Shown here piece by piece: positions 36,200-49,053 of a stretch of DNA of 64,000 nucleotides (the stretch's first letter is position 1; every line of letters starts with the position of its first letter). The DNA is from Brassica napus. Taxonomy: Eukaryota; Streptophyta; Magnoliopsida; Brassicales; Brassicaceae. The DNA lies in NCBI RefSeq assembly GCF_020379485.1, contig NC_063436.1:26162423-26226422 (forward strand), given 5' to 3'. The position numbers and the translations under genes are program-made. The notes under the pieces were generated by a model, which saw only the letters and a list, made by a program, of their open reading frames with translations, was not told the origin of the DNA and made no database searches.

Positions 36200-36227
36200 C
36201 CGCGCGTAGCGCGGAGAAATAATCTAG

Positions 36228-37181
36228 TAAATGTAAAATAAAGTGAACTAAAAAGCTAATGGACTGCACATAACACTTCAAATACGAGCATATCTTGTTC
36301 CACTAGGCAGTTCTTCATTTTTCTTTCTCAAAAAGAACCGCAATCAGTTCTATTATCATTTTATTAATATAATTTGTTGAACAGCTAATTGTTGTTAATA
36401 AGAACATTTTCAATGTATAATTTTATTTTTTCTTTTAAAATGGAGTAAAATTGAAAATGAAGTAAAAATTGCTATAAATTCTACTCTATTTTTCATTCCA
36501 TAATAGAGTTATAAACAAATAAAAAATAGAACATTCCATTTATGGAGTAAATTTTATTATGGAATGAGATATGAAGTTGGATTGAAGCATTTTTTACTTC
36601 ATATTCACTTTTATTCCATTTTAGAAGAAAAAATGAAATAGGGATAAAAATACCATAATGTTGAATGGATGATTTAAAAGCTGAGGCTCCACACTAGCAG
36701 GGGAACCATCTTATTCCCACTCCCCAATCAACGCCTTAGACGGCCGAATAAACTTTGAATCGGGGACACAAGTGGCTCTAAACTTACAATAATCGAACTT
36801 AAAAATACATATAGGGCGGAAAATAATGGTTTCTAGTTTAGATTGTGAGAACTGAGAAGGGATGATGCACAGAGAGAATCTTCCGTCCAACTAGGGAGTG
36901 GTTTACTACTGGTCAAAATTCATTTTGTTTCCCCCATGTGCACTTTCTCATTAGTCAAACCTAAAAATATTTAAACTTCGGAATAAAAGCTATTCATTTA
37001 TTTGATATTGTGATGAAATGCCCGCTCCATTTAATTGCTTCATTTCGTTTAGCATATGGCTGCATTGTTTCAAACATATATTTTCTTGTATTTTATAATG
37101 TAAAAACCTTTTCTATTATTACATTCATAGGTGAGATACGGATGGTCTGTGAACGTAGGAGCTGGACAATGAGTACCATTA
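36228..37181. other. intergenic DNA with a degraded foldback element
   Basis: The stretch of about 36409-36666 is imperfectly self-complementary, with blocks such as ctctatttttcattccataatagag and their inverses. This suggests an old foldback MITE. The rest has no gene. Confidence 0.4.
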
Positions 37182-37482
37182 GACCATCTCCAACCTACCT
37201 CTATTTTTATTTCTATATTTTTCTCTAAAATAGAGAAACTCTATTATAGAGGTGGATTTGCTCCAATGTATGCCTCTATAATAGAGTTCCTCTATTTATA
37301 GGGAAAAATATAGAAAATTGTTATTTTCATCTCTAAATATAGAGGTAAAAAGTAGGATTCCTCTATATTTTCCTCTAAAATAAAGGAACTCTATTATAGA
37401 AGCATACATTGGAGCAAATCCACCTCTATAATAGAGATCTCTATTTTAGAGGAAAATATAAAGATATACATTGGAGATGCTT
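37182..37482. mobile_element. palindromic Tourist-like MITE
   Basis: A 301-bp element flanked by TTA at 37179-37181 and 37483-37485. The ends are gaccatctccaa on the left and aagcatctccaa read inward from the right. Long internal blocks, for example cctctataatagag and gaggtggatttgctccaatg, occur in both arms inverted, so nearly the whole element folds into a hairpin. Confidence 0.85.
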
Positions 37483-37485
37483 TTA

Positions 37486-40400
37486 GGTGTTGAACATTTG
37501 TATTTTAGCTGTTTCGCTTCCTCTCGGTGTAGTTCTTTTAATGCAAGATTTTATGATTAACAAAACAATTTATCATAATTTCTTTTATATTAAAGGCCTA
37601 ATAGTTAGCCAAATCATTACATAATAACACATGTAAGTGTGAAGAATAGTACGTGACATCTATTCTCCTTTATGAATATTGGATATATATATATATCGGA
37701 ACTATATATGAAGTAGATTTCTTACTGATTTTATTAATTTGACTATTAATTAATCAATTTATATCGTGTCAGCTTTGTGTTATATGATTGTTTTATGTAA
37801 CCACAAATTGTCCCATGACACCTTTTCGCTTGATAAGGAAGACGCCATTCCATCCGCTATGATGAGGAACTTTACCTTTTTGTAATTATAACAACGAAGA
37901 AGCGCATAAGCCAGAAAAGAATATTCATCATAGAAAACAATAGAAATGTAATTTTATATTCGGTAGAATATGTCATACTGATAACTAATTAGATAACTAC
38001 GCATATTACATATCAACTCCATTCTAAAAGAGGTGTTTTGGGAGCAAAATTGAAAGTGAGAATAGCATTCTCAAACCAAATTTCTGGCAATAAAAGTCAA
38101 TGACAATTTAATGTAATATGTTCTGCAGTAAACATAGTGATATATATTTTGGTCATGTAATATTAGTTTTGGTTTAGAAGGTTATCATGAATACTAGATT
38201 TCACAATTTTTTTTTAAAAAGTATTTGATGTATGAAAATAATCAAACTGAAGAAAATAAAATTTTGTTTTCAACTATCATTTTATGGAAAGTATGGTTAG
38301 TAAATTTATGAACAGCATAAATTTTTACATTTAGAACCAAGGTTGGCAAAAAAAAATCGAAGTTTAATTTAATATCGAAGCAAAGTGTCTTATACATAAA
38401 GTCAACCAAAAATAGAGCACTCGATGACACTACGAGATCAAAAGATATACTCTCAACACATTGTCACAAAGAAAAAGTGGGTTGAAGATAGTACTGGTTG
38501 ATGGTAAGAGTTCAAACTCACTGTCGGATGAGCTAGTTCAATCGAGCTACTAAACATGTCATTGATGAGCTGGAATCTGGTCCTCAATAGACAACAAGGA
38601 CAATGCAAAAATGGATAAAGAAGGAGAAGCTTTGCAACCATTATTATCTATTTGTCGTTTGTTGCTATGTTTTGTATGAAAAAGAGCATATACAAGTAAG
38701 CGTGGTTTTTGCATGAACATATGTAAGAGAAAACAAAAGAGCAATGAATACAAAACATATTAACCGGATAAAGTTTACATGTTTTTGAATGTGTGCAATG
38801 GTTGTAAGTGATCCAAATGGTCAACACAAGAAAAATAAATGGGAATATATATAAAAGACATGTGATACAATTATAGAGTTTAATGCAATATGAAAGAGAA
38901 GGAAATATATTCACTCGATTGATTCCTTTACGATTTAATAAAAATATGGTTTGTTTATTTTTCAATATTTAAAGGACTAAGAGAAAACTGTGGATGGGCA
39001 TGAACTGACTCCAGGGAAACTCCAGCTTATGGGAGCAAATAATTAAAGGAGGAGAATATATCGCTACAACAGGGTTGAAGCTCTATCTTAGACAATGGAA
39101 CGTGTGTTACAAATATCAATTTGCCAACATTTTGGTATCGGCTGCAAGGACCTGGTATTGATAGTAGAAAACCAAGATGTGTGACCAAGTTTTTGAACGA
39201 AGTTAAAATGAGGTTTTTGTTTTGAAGAGTAGATTTATTGATTTCTCTGTTGTTTATCATTTCCGTTCTGAAAACAAAACAACAGATTCATTAGCTACGA
39301 CATTAAAAGTATTGTATAAAAATATGTATTTCATTGATTATTTTATTTTGATCTGATTTTTCAGAACCCCCCAAACTTAACTAATAGATCATCATTTTGA
39401 TGTTAAAAAAGAAGAAGATAGTTGAGTAGAAAACAAATGCCAACATTTCCATCGTACATAGTTAAATTCTAACACAATATCGATAATAGTCCTATTCAAC
39501 ATAATTTTTTTTTTAGAACATGCAGTTACACCCGTAAGCATATTAATTACTTATACGGGTTGTATGAAATTGTAAAACATCCCTATCGTATTTATTTATT
39601 TATTTATTTGTTTGGTAAGTATGTTTTCTTGTATATATGCTCATTCGTGAGAAATGCATGTGAACTTTCTCTTTTGGCAAGTTTTCCGTCGTGATCATTG
39701 GCTGAATCCTAATAAAACTTATAAGGACGTTTTTTTGACTAAAGTTATAAGGAAGTTAATAATTTATATGCCTTTAAAATATGGCATTGGATGTTTCGAA
39801 GACATGCTGAACACTGAATTATTGAAAAATGATTGATCACTAATAATTAATAACCAAGCTAATTAGCAAACAAATTAAATAAAATTATCGGTGACCGTGT
39901 TCCAAGGGAGAGGAAGAGCGAGCAGCACTCAGTTTTGCAAGCCTCACGTGCGTAAACCTTCTTGCAAGATTCTTCTCATATGCGTTTCAACATGCTACTT
40001 CCACACATTGCCTCTCCTACCGTTTTTATATTTGCAGTTTCAACTACACGCTGTCTCTCTCGCTTCAACCTTTTTTCTTTTGTTTTGGTAAACCATTGAG
40101 TATTATTATTAACCTTGATTTAACTTCTTCTTTTTTTGCCAACACCGAGCTTTTACTAGTGCATAAAATATAGTTCGAATATCATCATTTATAATATTTG
40201 TGTTTTGTTTTGTCAAGCTTCTAATAATTCATTACCGTCATTATATAAGCTTAGAGTCTATACGTTTTGTTACAAAGTTTTATTAAATTACTTCGCAGAC
40301 GTTATATATCCATTTAAGTATTTGACTAGTCATTTGTAACTTACACAATTAGCTTAACGGCACTTGAATAATGTATGTTTACAATTTCACTATTCAATAT

Positions 40401-41467
40401 TCATCACAGCATTTTCCTATTTTCAGAAACTTTCAGCCCTAATATTTGTAAGATACACTACTTATTTTCTTGTAGACGAGTAATATTACATTACACTATT
40501 CCTAACTTTTTTCACTATAAAATATGTTTTCCGGTACTCCCAAGACCGGCGTTTATTCCGAGATTGATATTGGGAAAACTATTAACTGCACAGACATTGA
40601 GAAAATACGATTATTTTTGTTTAAATGAGGATTAGTAAAATAAGGACGGAATAATGAGTTGATGAGTGACACTAAGTGAGTCAAACTTTAATTAACCTCA
40701 CTCTCTTAACTTACAATACTTCTTAGATTCGGGTAAGATACGGTTTATAGCTTTTCTTAGATTTTAACTAGGACAAGTTAAGAAACGTCTCTTAAATAAA
40801 AGATATAAAAACCATCTATTAGCCGAAAAATATAAAAAAAAAAACAAAAACAAAAAAGTATCAAATCAAAAGTTAAGTTTTCCGGCTAAGAGACCGGGTT
40901 AATGATGCCTTTAGGCCTTTTGACCGTTAATATTTGCCTCCAAGGACAATATATTCTGTTTTTAATTTGGTTATCTTCATTTGTATTTGGCTTTTTGCCA
41001 TGCAAAAATAAGCGTTGGTAACTGATTAGAGTTTTTAATTAAAATTAATATAATCATGGAAAATAGGAAATAAAAATCATTTATCTATATTCAAATACTG
41101 ACAGCTATTTAATTAATTTGAGTACTAAATATATAATTAGGTTTGACCCAAATGTCTTCCCCATATACTCTTTATGTTTCAATATAGATAATGTTTTAGA
41201 AAAACTATTTTGTTTCAGTTTACATAAAGTTTTAAAATTTTAAGATTAACTTTAACTTTATTGGAAATTGTTCATTCAAATAGATTTTACTGTATTTTTT
41301 ATAATTGGTTAACTGATTTAAAAATTATATCTTTAAAATACTTTTTTGAGAGAAATATAATTTTCTTAACCTTTGTGCACTATTACAAAACATCAAGTAT
41401 GAAACAGACGGAGTATTATTCATCAATACACTAACTGAAATAAATTTTAAAACGATAATTACAGAAA
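37486..41467. other. AT-rich intergenic DNA
   Basis: Nothing could be assigned. Overlapping minus-strand frames at 38242-39260 are hydrophobic and AT-driven with no family signal. A tattta-type microsatellite is near 39590-39608. Confidence 0.4.
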
Positions 41468-44400
41468 GCCACATGATATCAAGTTCAAATCTTATATTCT
41501 AGCAACAGAATGATAGATATTGAGGCGGTGGTCAAAGGAAAACAAGTTTTTCTTACTTTTGTTTATGGAGACCCGGTGCAAAAGTTACGAGAACAGGTCT
41601 GGGAGAGACTAACTCGGTATGGATTATCACGCTCTGAACCATGGTTTATTATTGGAGATCTAAACGAGATTACTGGAAATCATGAAAAGGATGGGGGATC
41701 TCTGAGAAGTGCCACCTCATTCATACCCTTTAACAATATGATAAGGAACAGTGGTCTACTAGAATTTCCGGCTCGCGGTAATAAATGGTCATGGCAAGCA
41801 AAGAGAGGTAAAGGAAAAGGAGCAATGACGATCAGGTGTCGATTAGATAGGGCCTTGGCAAATGAGGAGTGGCATACACTGTTCCCATGTTCTTACACAG
41901 AATATTTGAGGATGGTGGGCTCTGATCATCGCCCTGTGATAGCTTTTTTGGAGGATAAGGTATTTAGGAAAAAAAGAGGTTAGTTCAGGTTTGATAAGAG
42001 ATGGATTGGCCAAGAGGGGCTTATGGAATCAATTGTGGCAGGATGGACAGAAAATCATGAAGGACAGCTGGAGGATGTTGTTACAAAAATTAGTAATTGT
42101 CGTCATGAAATTTCATCATGGCGAAAGGATAATCAACCATACGGAAAGGATAAAATTAAAGATCTTCAACATGCACTCGAGGAGGTCCAGTCAGATAATA
42201 GTAGATCACAAGAGGACATCCTTGAGGTATCCAGAAAGTTACAAGAGGCGTATAAAGATGAAGAGGAATATTGGCATCAGAAAAGCCGGAATATGTGGCA
42301 TTCATCTGGAGATCTTAATACCAAATTTTACCATGCTCTGACTAAGCAGCATAGGGTCCGTAATAAAATAGTGGGACTCCATGATGAACACGGAAATTGG
42401 ATTACAGAGGAAAATGGGATTGAGAAGGTGGCGGTGGATTATTTTGATGGTCTTTTTAATACTACAAATCCAACGGACTTTGATAATTTTCTGGATGAGA
42501 TAGTGCCGTCTATTTCCCCCCAAATGAATCAGATACTATTGAGAACAGCAACAGAGGAAGAGGTTCGTCAGGCTTTATTCATGATGCATCCAGAGAAAGC
42601 GCCAGGCCCGGATGGAATGACAGCCCTGTTTTTTCAGCACTCCTGGCATATTATTAAGAAGGACTTGGTTGAGATGGTGAATAATTTCTTGGTTACAGGC
42701 AACTTGGATCCACGATTAAATATTACTAATATTTGCATGATTCCAAAAGTAGAGAGACCTACAAGGATGATGGAACTACGGCCGATAAGCCTATGCAATG
42801 TAGGTTACAAGATTATATCGAAAGTTCTGTGTCAACGACTGAAAATTTGCCTCCCCCGATTAATTTCAGAGACGCAATCGGCTTTTGTGGCAGGAAGGTT
42901 AATATCGGATAATATTCTTATAGCTCAGGAAATGTTTCATGGTCTGAGAACAAATAAGTCATGTCAAAATAAATTTATGGCCATTAAAACGGATATGAGC
43001 AAGGCGTATGATAGGATAGAGTGGCGTTTTATTGAGGCCCTTCTTAACAAAATGGGGTTTGATCCTCGCTGGATCAATCTAATGGTGGAATGTATTTCTT
43101 CGGTTCAATATAGGGTCCTCCTCAACGGCCAGCCGCGAGGCCTTATAATTCCCCAACGAGGTCTACGTCAAGGGGATCCTTTGTCTCCGTATTTATTTAT
43201 TATATGTACTGAGGCTTTAATTGTGAATATCAAAAAAGCGGAGAGGGTAAAACAATTAACCGGTATGAAGGTAGCAAGAGCTTGTCCGGCAATATCGCAT
43301 TTATTATTTGCCGACGATAGCCTTTTCTTTTGCAAGGCAAACAGAGAAGAATGTCAAACTATTCTCAGGATTTTAAAAGAGTACGAGGCTGTTTCCGGGC
43401 AACAAATAAATTTTCAGAAATCTTCAATTCAATTTGGTCATAAGATTGAAGAGTCCAGTCGACAAGAGTTGAGGGATATTTTGGGTATTCAGAATTTAGG
43501 AGGAATGGGATCTTATCTAGGGTTACCCGAAAGCCTTGGGGGATCTAAAGTCCAAGTGTTCGGATTTGTTCAAGAACGTTTGAATAAGAGGGTAAATGGA
43601 TGGACTTTTAGATATTTTACTAAAGGTGGGAAGGAGGTGATTATTAAGTCGGTGGTTACGGCTCTGCCAAATCATGTCATGTCTGTTTATCGATTACCAA
43701 AAGCTATTGTTAAAAAATTAACGAGTGCAGTAGCTCAATTTTGGTGGAGTCCAGGAGGGAGCACAAAAGGCATGCATTGGAAATCATGGGATAAGTTATG
43801 CCTCCCTAAAGACAATGGTGGATTAGGTTTTAAGGATCTTATGGATTTTAACACGGCGATGCTTGGAAAGCAACTGTGGAGGCTGATTGAGAAACCAAAC
43901 ACTCTTTTCTCTAGAGTCTTTAAAGGACGGTACTATAGGAATGCTTCACCCCTTGAACCGATCCGATCTTACTCCCCGTCATATGGCTGGAGAAGTATGA
44001 TCTCTGCTAGATCTCTGGTTTGTAAAGGATTAATTAAAAGGGTGGGAACAGGTTCATCTATTTCTGTATGGAATGATCCTTGGATCCCAGCCACTCGCCC
44101 GAGACCAGCAAACAAAAATCTTCACAACAGTTACCCGGATCTTACAGTGGATTCCCTCATTAATTTGGAATCCCGAACTTGGAATCTTGAGGCAATCAGG
44201 GCTTTGGTGGATCCTCATGATGCACAAATTATAGAAAGTATTCCATTAAGTAGAAATCAGATGGATGATAGGAATGGATGGCATTTCACTAATAATGGGA
44301 AATATTCGGTCAAATCAGGGTATCAGGTGGAACGGGTATATCCTGATAAGGAAAAACCACCAGATTTTTATGGACCCACAGTGGATCCGTTAAAAGCTTT

Positions 44401-45354
44401 TTGCTGGGAAGTGCGGTGCCCACCGAAGTTGAAGCACTTTTTATGGCAACTCGTTTCAGGTTGTATAGCGGTAATGAAGAATCTACGGGAGAGAGGAATA
44501 CAAGGAGAAATTTGTTGTGCTCGATGTGGAGACCCGGAGGAATCAATTAATCATGTGTTTTTTGAATGTCCTCCAGCACGTCAAGTGTGGGCACTATCTA
44601 AAATACCATCGAGTCCAGATTTTTTTCCAACTTGTTCGTTTTTTGGTAACATGGATCATCTCTTTTGTCGAGTTACTCCAAAGATGGATGACCACCAATT
44701 TGCATGGATATTATGGTATATATGGAAAGGTCGGAACAATAAAGTGTTTAGTAATCTGGATACTGATCCAAGGGAAACACTTAGATTAGCCGAACTGGAA
44801 TCGACACTTTGGGCTGAAGCACAGGTTAACACTGATCAAAGAAGGGAGAGGCAAGTACAGGCCCGACCTACATTAGAAACTACAGGACGCTGGTGTTTTA
44901 TAGATGGTTCGTGGAAAGAGAATGAACTTTTTCGGGACAAGGATGGTATAGTAGCTTACCAGGTTTTGATGGTTTATTAGGAGCAAGGAATGTCAGGGCG
45001 TGTCTGTCACCTCTTCATTCTGAGATGGAGGCGTTGATTTGGGCAATGGAATGTATGAAGAATCTAAGACAGTTTCAGGTTACGTTTGCAACGGATTGTT
45101 CTCAATTGGTGAAGATGGTTTCGGAACCAGAAGAATGGCCAGCATTTGAAACCTATCTGGAAGATATCAAGCTTTTACGAAGAAGCTTCCTCAACTCAGA
45201 CATCATCCATGTTCCCCGAACGGAGAATCAAAGGGAGGATAGCTTGGCACGTAGTGCTAGAAAACAACCGTCTTTCATCGTTCATATGGATAATATGCGG
45301 AGTTGCCGATTTGGTTTACAGAGTCAATATGAATCTGTGAATGTCTTGCTGTCA

Positions 45355-45363
<9 letters not shown>
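41468..45363 (+). mobile_element. 5'-truncated L1-type LINE, nearly intact coding region
   Basis: A non-LTR retrotransposon of the plant L1 (Ta11-like) type in sense orientation. It starts inside the endonuclease domain and ends at an A-tract (45354-45363) followed by an AT repeat. It contains endonuclease C-terminal half, reverse transcriptase, zf-RVT and RNase H domains. Only two lesions break the frame: a TAG at 41981-41983 and a one-base loss in a T-run near 44928-44932. No target-site duplication could be confirmed. Confidence 0.9.
41510..44980 (+). pseudogene. LINE ORF2: endonuclease (partial), reverse transcriptase, zf-RVT
   Basis: One frame runs from 41510 to 44980, interrupted by a single TAG at 41981-41983; downstream it is open for 985 codons from 42023. 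The first part is the C-terminal half of an apurinic-type endonuclease (IIGDLNEI, then SDHRPVIAFL). The reverse transcriptase follows with KAPGPDGM, LRPISLCNVGYKIISK, KTDMSKAYDRIEW, LRQGDPLSPYLF and the catalytic LLFADDSLFF near 43300-43330. A zf-RVT domain near 44400-44580 reads FCWEVRCPPKLKHFLWQL, then CARCGDPEESINHVFFEC. The protein reverse-transcribes its own RNA at a nicked target. The element lacks ORF1 and the endonuclease N terminus, so it cannot be autonomous. Confidence 0.9.
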
Positions 45364-45388
<25 letters not shown>

Positions 45389-45396
45389 ACAAATAA
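44981..45396 (+). pseudogene. LINE RNase H-like C-terminal domain, frameshifted
   Basis: After the shift near 44930 the frame continues the same protein: SEMEALIWAMECMKNL, FATDCSQLVKMV, then IIHVPRTENQREDSLARSAR. This is the RVT_3 RNase H domain, with the acidic residues E and D of its active site visible. The coding frame runs into the A-tract. Confidence 0.85.
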
Positions 45397-45582
45397 CCCG
45401 TATCAAAAGTTGATAATTTTTTCCCATTAAACCAGTGATATGCTTTTATATCCGTTGAATAACTTTCTCCAATTTCAGCAAAATCTAAAAATAAAACTTT
45501 TGCTGCTTGGAAAAAAAATTGAAAACTGATAAGTATTAAACCTGAGTTTAGAAAGAAATAGTTTATGCCTTTTTATAAAGTA
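45397..45582. other. AT-rich flank of the LINE
   Basis: No feature is seen. Confidence 0.4.
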
Positions 45583-46083
45583 TCCTCTTATTTAATGGTA
45601 GATTTCTATAATATTAATTTAGATGTTGATGTATTTGGTTGTAACATATGTGCAAGTAATTATAACAGAATCTCTTGCTATTTAATTATGAACTTTGAAA
45701 ATAGAAGTAGTTTCTTCTGTTTTGCAGCATCCTCTTATTTAATGGTAGATTTCTATAATATTAATTTAGATGTTGATGTATTTGGTTGTAACATATGTGC
45801 AAGTAATAATAACAAAATATCTTGCTATTTAATTATGAACTTTGAAAATAGAAGTAGTTTCTTCTGTTTTGCAGTATTTCTGTGGTGTCTTTGAAAATAG
45901 AAGTAGTTTCTTCTGTTTTGCAGTATCCTCTTATTTAATGGTAGATTTCTATAATATTAATTTAGATGTTGATGTATTTGGTTGTAACATATGTGCAAGT
46001 AATAATAACAAAATATCTTGCTATTTAATTATGAACTTTGAAAATAGAAGTAGTTTCTTCTGTTTTGCAGTATTTCTGTGGTG
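45583..46083 (+). repeat. three-copy tandem repeat (147- and 196-bp spacing)
   Basis: The phrase tcctcttatttaatggtag starts at 45583, 45730 and 45926. The first spacing is 147 bp (49 codons), so the repeat stays open in one frame and yields repeated VDFYNINLDVDVFG. The second spacing has a 49-bp insertion duplicating the end of the unit. The stop-poor frame is better explained by the repeat length than by coding, as nothing similar is known to me. Confidence 0.8.
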
Positions 46084-46558
46084 TCTATTTTAAAATTCTT
46101 GAAAGTAATGTAAATTCTGTTAAACCTGTATTTTGAGATTTTTAAACAAGAATGCATATTAAAATAAATAAATAAAATACTCCACTAGACCTACCACTGG
46201 GAAATAAATTAAAAACAGGGAGAAGGTACAAAAGAATGATAATTAAATTCTTTTACCGATCCTTTTGATGAAAAAGTTGATATATCTACTTTTTTCACCT
46301 CATCAATCAAAAGCTGACTATAAATAACACACATTACTGCTTCATCTCTCTCTCATACCTCTCCCTATATCTATCTCCCTTGCCAGGCGGCGTTTTTCTT
46401 ACAAGAACCTGACAAGAGAAGAAGAAACAGAGAGAGAGTTTTGCTTATTTTACCGTTCTACCCTCACAACTGAAAACAGCAAATACGGTTTATTTTCTTC
46501 TTCTTGTGTGCCTTTCAAGAGAAAAAAAAACAAGACTCGTCGTCCTCGCAGAGAACAA
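46084..46558 (+). other. upstream region and leader of the SDR gene
   Basis: A CT-rich leader (ctctctctcatacctctccc near 46345) precedes the dehydrogenase start. The in-frame extension upstream of ATG 46559 has no methionine codon, so 46559 is preferred. Confidence 0.5.
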
Positions 46559-49053
46559 ATGATCGAGACTGGAAGGTACCTTATCGGTGTCGCCGGTGCT
46601 AGCGGCTTCGGCTCGAAGTCCACCGCCGATGAGGTAACGGAGAACTGTGACCTTCGTTCCACAACAGCCATAATCACCGGTGAGTTTCTTCTTCATATTT
46701 TTCAGTTTATTCCTCTGAAACGAGTTTTCCGGTGAGTCGTGATTCTTTTTCTCATTTGGTGAAGGTGCGACGTCAGGGATCGGAGCGGAGACGGCGAGAG
46801 TGCTGGCCAAACGAGGAGCGAGGCTTGTTTTTCCGGCGAGGAACGTGAAAGCGGCGGAAGAAGCTAAAGGAAGGATCGTATCTGAGTTTCCTGAGGCGGA
46901 GATTGTCGTCATGGAGCTTGATCTCAGCTCTATCTCCTCCGTACGGAGCTTCGTCGCCGGGTTCGAATCTCTCCATCTACCTCTTAATCTTCTCATGTAA
47001 GTTCAAATTCTTCTTAAACCATTTTACGTTTTAAAGTTCTTGAAATTTACGTTTATGAGTTTCATATTTTTATGTTTATAATTGTATTAATCAATGACGT
47101 ATTATAAACCATGTTTAATTTCGTTTATGTTGCGTTTGCTTATGTTTATCTCAGAAAATCAAATCAATCCTTTTCAAAAAAAGTTTAAATCAAACTATAT
47201 GCATGTATATAAATTTACACACACATGTACGTGCGGATATTACTGGGAATTTATGTGAACAGAACATACTTAATACTGTATCAGCTCTTAATTTTTATTT
47301 GTATATGATTTGATTTAAATACTATCTTCTAGATTATATATATTTTTTATATGTCCAATCAGAAACAACGCAGGCAGATTAGCACATGAACATGCAATAT
47401 CCGAAGACGGGATCGAGATGACATTTGCCACTAATTATCTAGGTAATCTTTTCTTAATACGATTCCCACAGTCTATGACAGATCTTAATTACCTAATAAT
47501 ATACTACTATTTTTTAATTGCCTTCTTAATCAATAATCATAACAATTTTTAAGAATTTATTGTCAGGCCATTTTCTATTGACGAATCTGCTACTGAAGAA
47601 GATGATTCAAACGGCAGAGGAAACAGGAGTTCAAGGGAGGATTGTTAACGTTACATCCGGTATTCACGGCTGGTTTTCTGGCGATTTGATCGAATATCTC
47701 CGGCAGATATCCCAACCAAAGTGGTAATAACATTTTTCAGAAACTGAAAAGTGAATGCAACATATCTACCATTCATATTAGGGTCCAATAGCTATAAGCC
47801 TATAACTCTAAATGAAGAGTAGGATTGGTGTTCTTGAGAGGTGGAAAATTGTCTGAGGGAATTTACTTTTGTTTTCACTGATGAGTGACAGTAAGGTGAT
47901 AGGAGGGTAATAAATGGGAAAGGGAAAGTAAAATGTTTTGACATTTTGAAATGTTAGTAACAATTTTTTTTGGTTTGGGTAATGTGTGTGGATGATCGAT
48001 TAGTCAATTCGATGCGACACGTGCGTATGCTCTCTCGAAGCTTGCCAACGTTTTGCATACCAAGGAGCTCTCTTCTAGACTCCAGGTCTCTTTCTCTCCT
48101 TAATTCTCTCACTTATTTACATTCTCCAATTTATTACTCTCCCGGAAATTTATTATTCCAACAAAAATAACCCAAAAGCATTATGGTAGAAGTTAATAAT
48201 GTGTCATAATAACGTGTCATAATAATGGTCCAGTTTGTGTAAAAAAGGATTTATTGATTTTTTTTCTGAGTGTAAATGAAGGGTGAAAGGTATGGATGGA
48301 GAAGGGACAACAAGAAACCTAGATAACTAGGGTTTGTATTCTAACCAATTATATGAAAAGAGTTAGTTAAGCTTGACTTTTCAGTTTTGAACATAGTTAG
48401 CTTTAAGACAATCATGTGGGTCTTTAAAATAAAGTGATTAAGTTTTACTTTATAAAAGAGGATTTAATGGAAAACATATACATGTATGCAGAAAATTGGA
48501 GCAAACGTGACGGTAAACTGCGTACACCCAGGGGTTGTAAAAACCCGGTTAACAAGAGACCGGGAAGGCTTATTGACAGGTTGGTTTATCTTAAATTTGT
48601 TTTGTTTCCACTGAGATATTTGTTTATCTTAAACAAATACTACTATTACTAATCATGACAATTAAGATTCTTAATCATGTCTATATGATTTCCCTTTTGT
48701 CTTTTTTTCCTACTCAGATCTCGTCTTCTTCCTGACTTCCAAGCTCCTTAAGACCGTCCCTCAAGTAATAACTCTTTTCTAATCATCCTTTAAGTTTGTT
48801 AATCATTTTGGATTATTGGATTTATGTGCTTACTTTTGTTTTAATTTTGGCATGGGATTAGGCAGCAGCAACGACGTGTTACGTGGCAACAAATCCAAGG
48901 TTGATGAACGTTTCGGGAAAGTACTTTACGGATTGCAATGAAACCACACCATCTGGACTCGGATCTAACTCCTCCGAAGCTAGTAAGCTATGGGCTGCGT
49001 CTGAGATTCTGGTAACTCAACATTCCAAGACCGGGTTCGACCCACTTAGCTAA
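46559..49053 (+). CDS. short-chain dehydrogenase/reductase, TIC32-like
   Basis: Eight exons: 46559-46679, 46765-46996, 47363-47442, 47567-47723, 48004-48085, 48492-48579, 48718-48764 and 48862-49053. All junctions are GT-AG and phase-consistent, giving 332 residues. It is a classical Rossmann-fold SDR. The cofactor loop TGATSGIG spans exons 1-2, R and N in PARNVKAAEEAK suit NADP, NNAG begins exon 3, and the catalytic pair is in YALSK (exon 5) with Ser in VTSGIHG (exon 4). VHPGVVKTRL follows. It corresponds to the Arabidopsis gene I recall as At4g24050, of the TIC32/WW-domain oxidoreductase-like group. Substrate and location are unknown; no obvious transit peptide is seen. The reading frame is intact. 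Confidence 0.93.

Larger units (their letters stand above)
29743..36227 (+). mobile_element. probable gene-capturing Helitron (composite)
   Basis: The candidate 5' end is TCAATACAATACTAAAAG, followed by the Helitron-like phrase gagctcctctcatgctg. The 3' end is CTAG at 36224-36227 followed by T, with a perfect hairpin ccgcgc-gta-gcgcgg at 36200-36214 and only 9 bp between it and CTAG. Between the ends lie fragments of at least three host genes plus a Helitron helicase piece. A second possible 5' end, TCTATAAACTAAC at 34615, would make a separate 1.6-kb element and leave the gene-fragment block without its own 3' end. The 3' terminus is firm; the 5' assignment is uncertain. Confidence 0.55.

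Noticed and set aside
38242..39260. Cluster of five overlapping minus-strand frames
   Set aside because: They are AT-driven and hydrophobic, show no splice pattern that joins them, and resemble no family I know.
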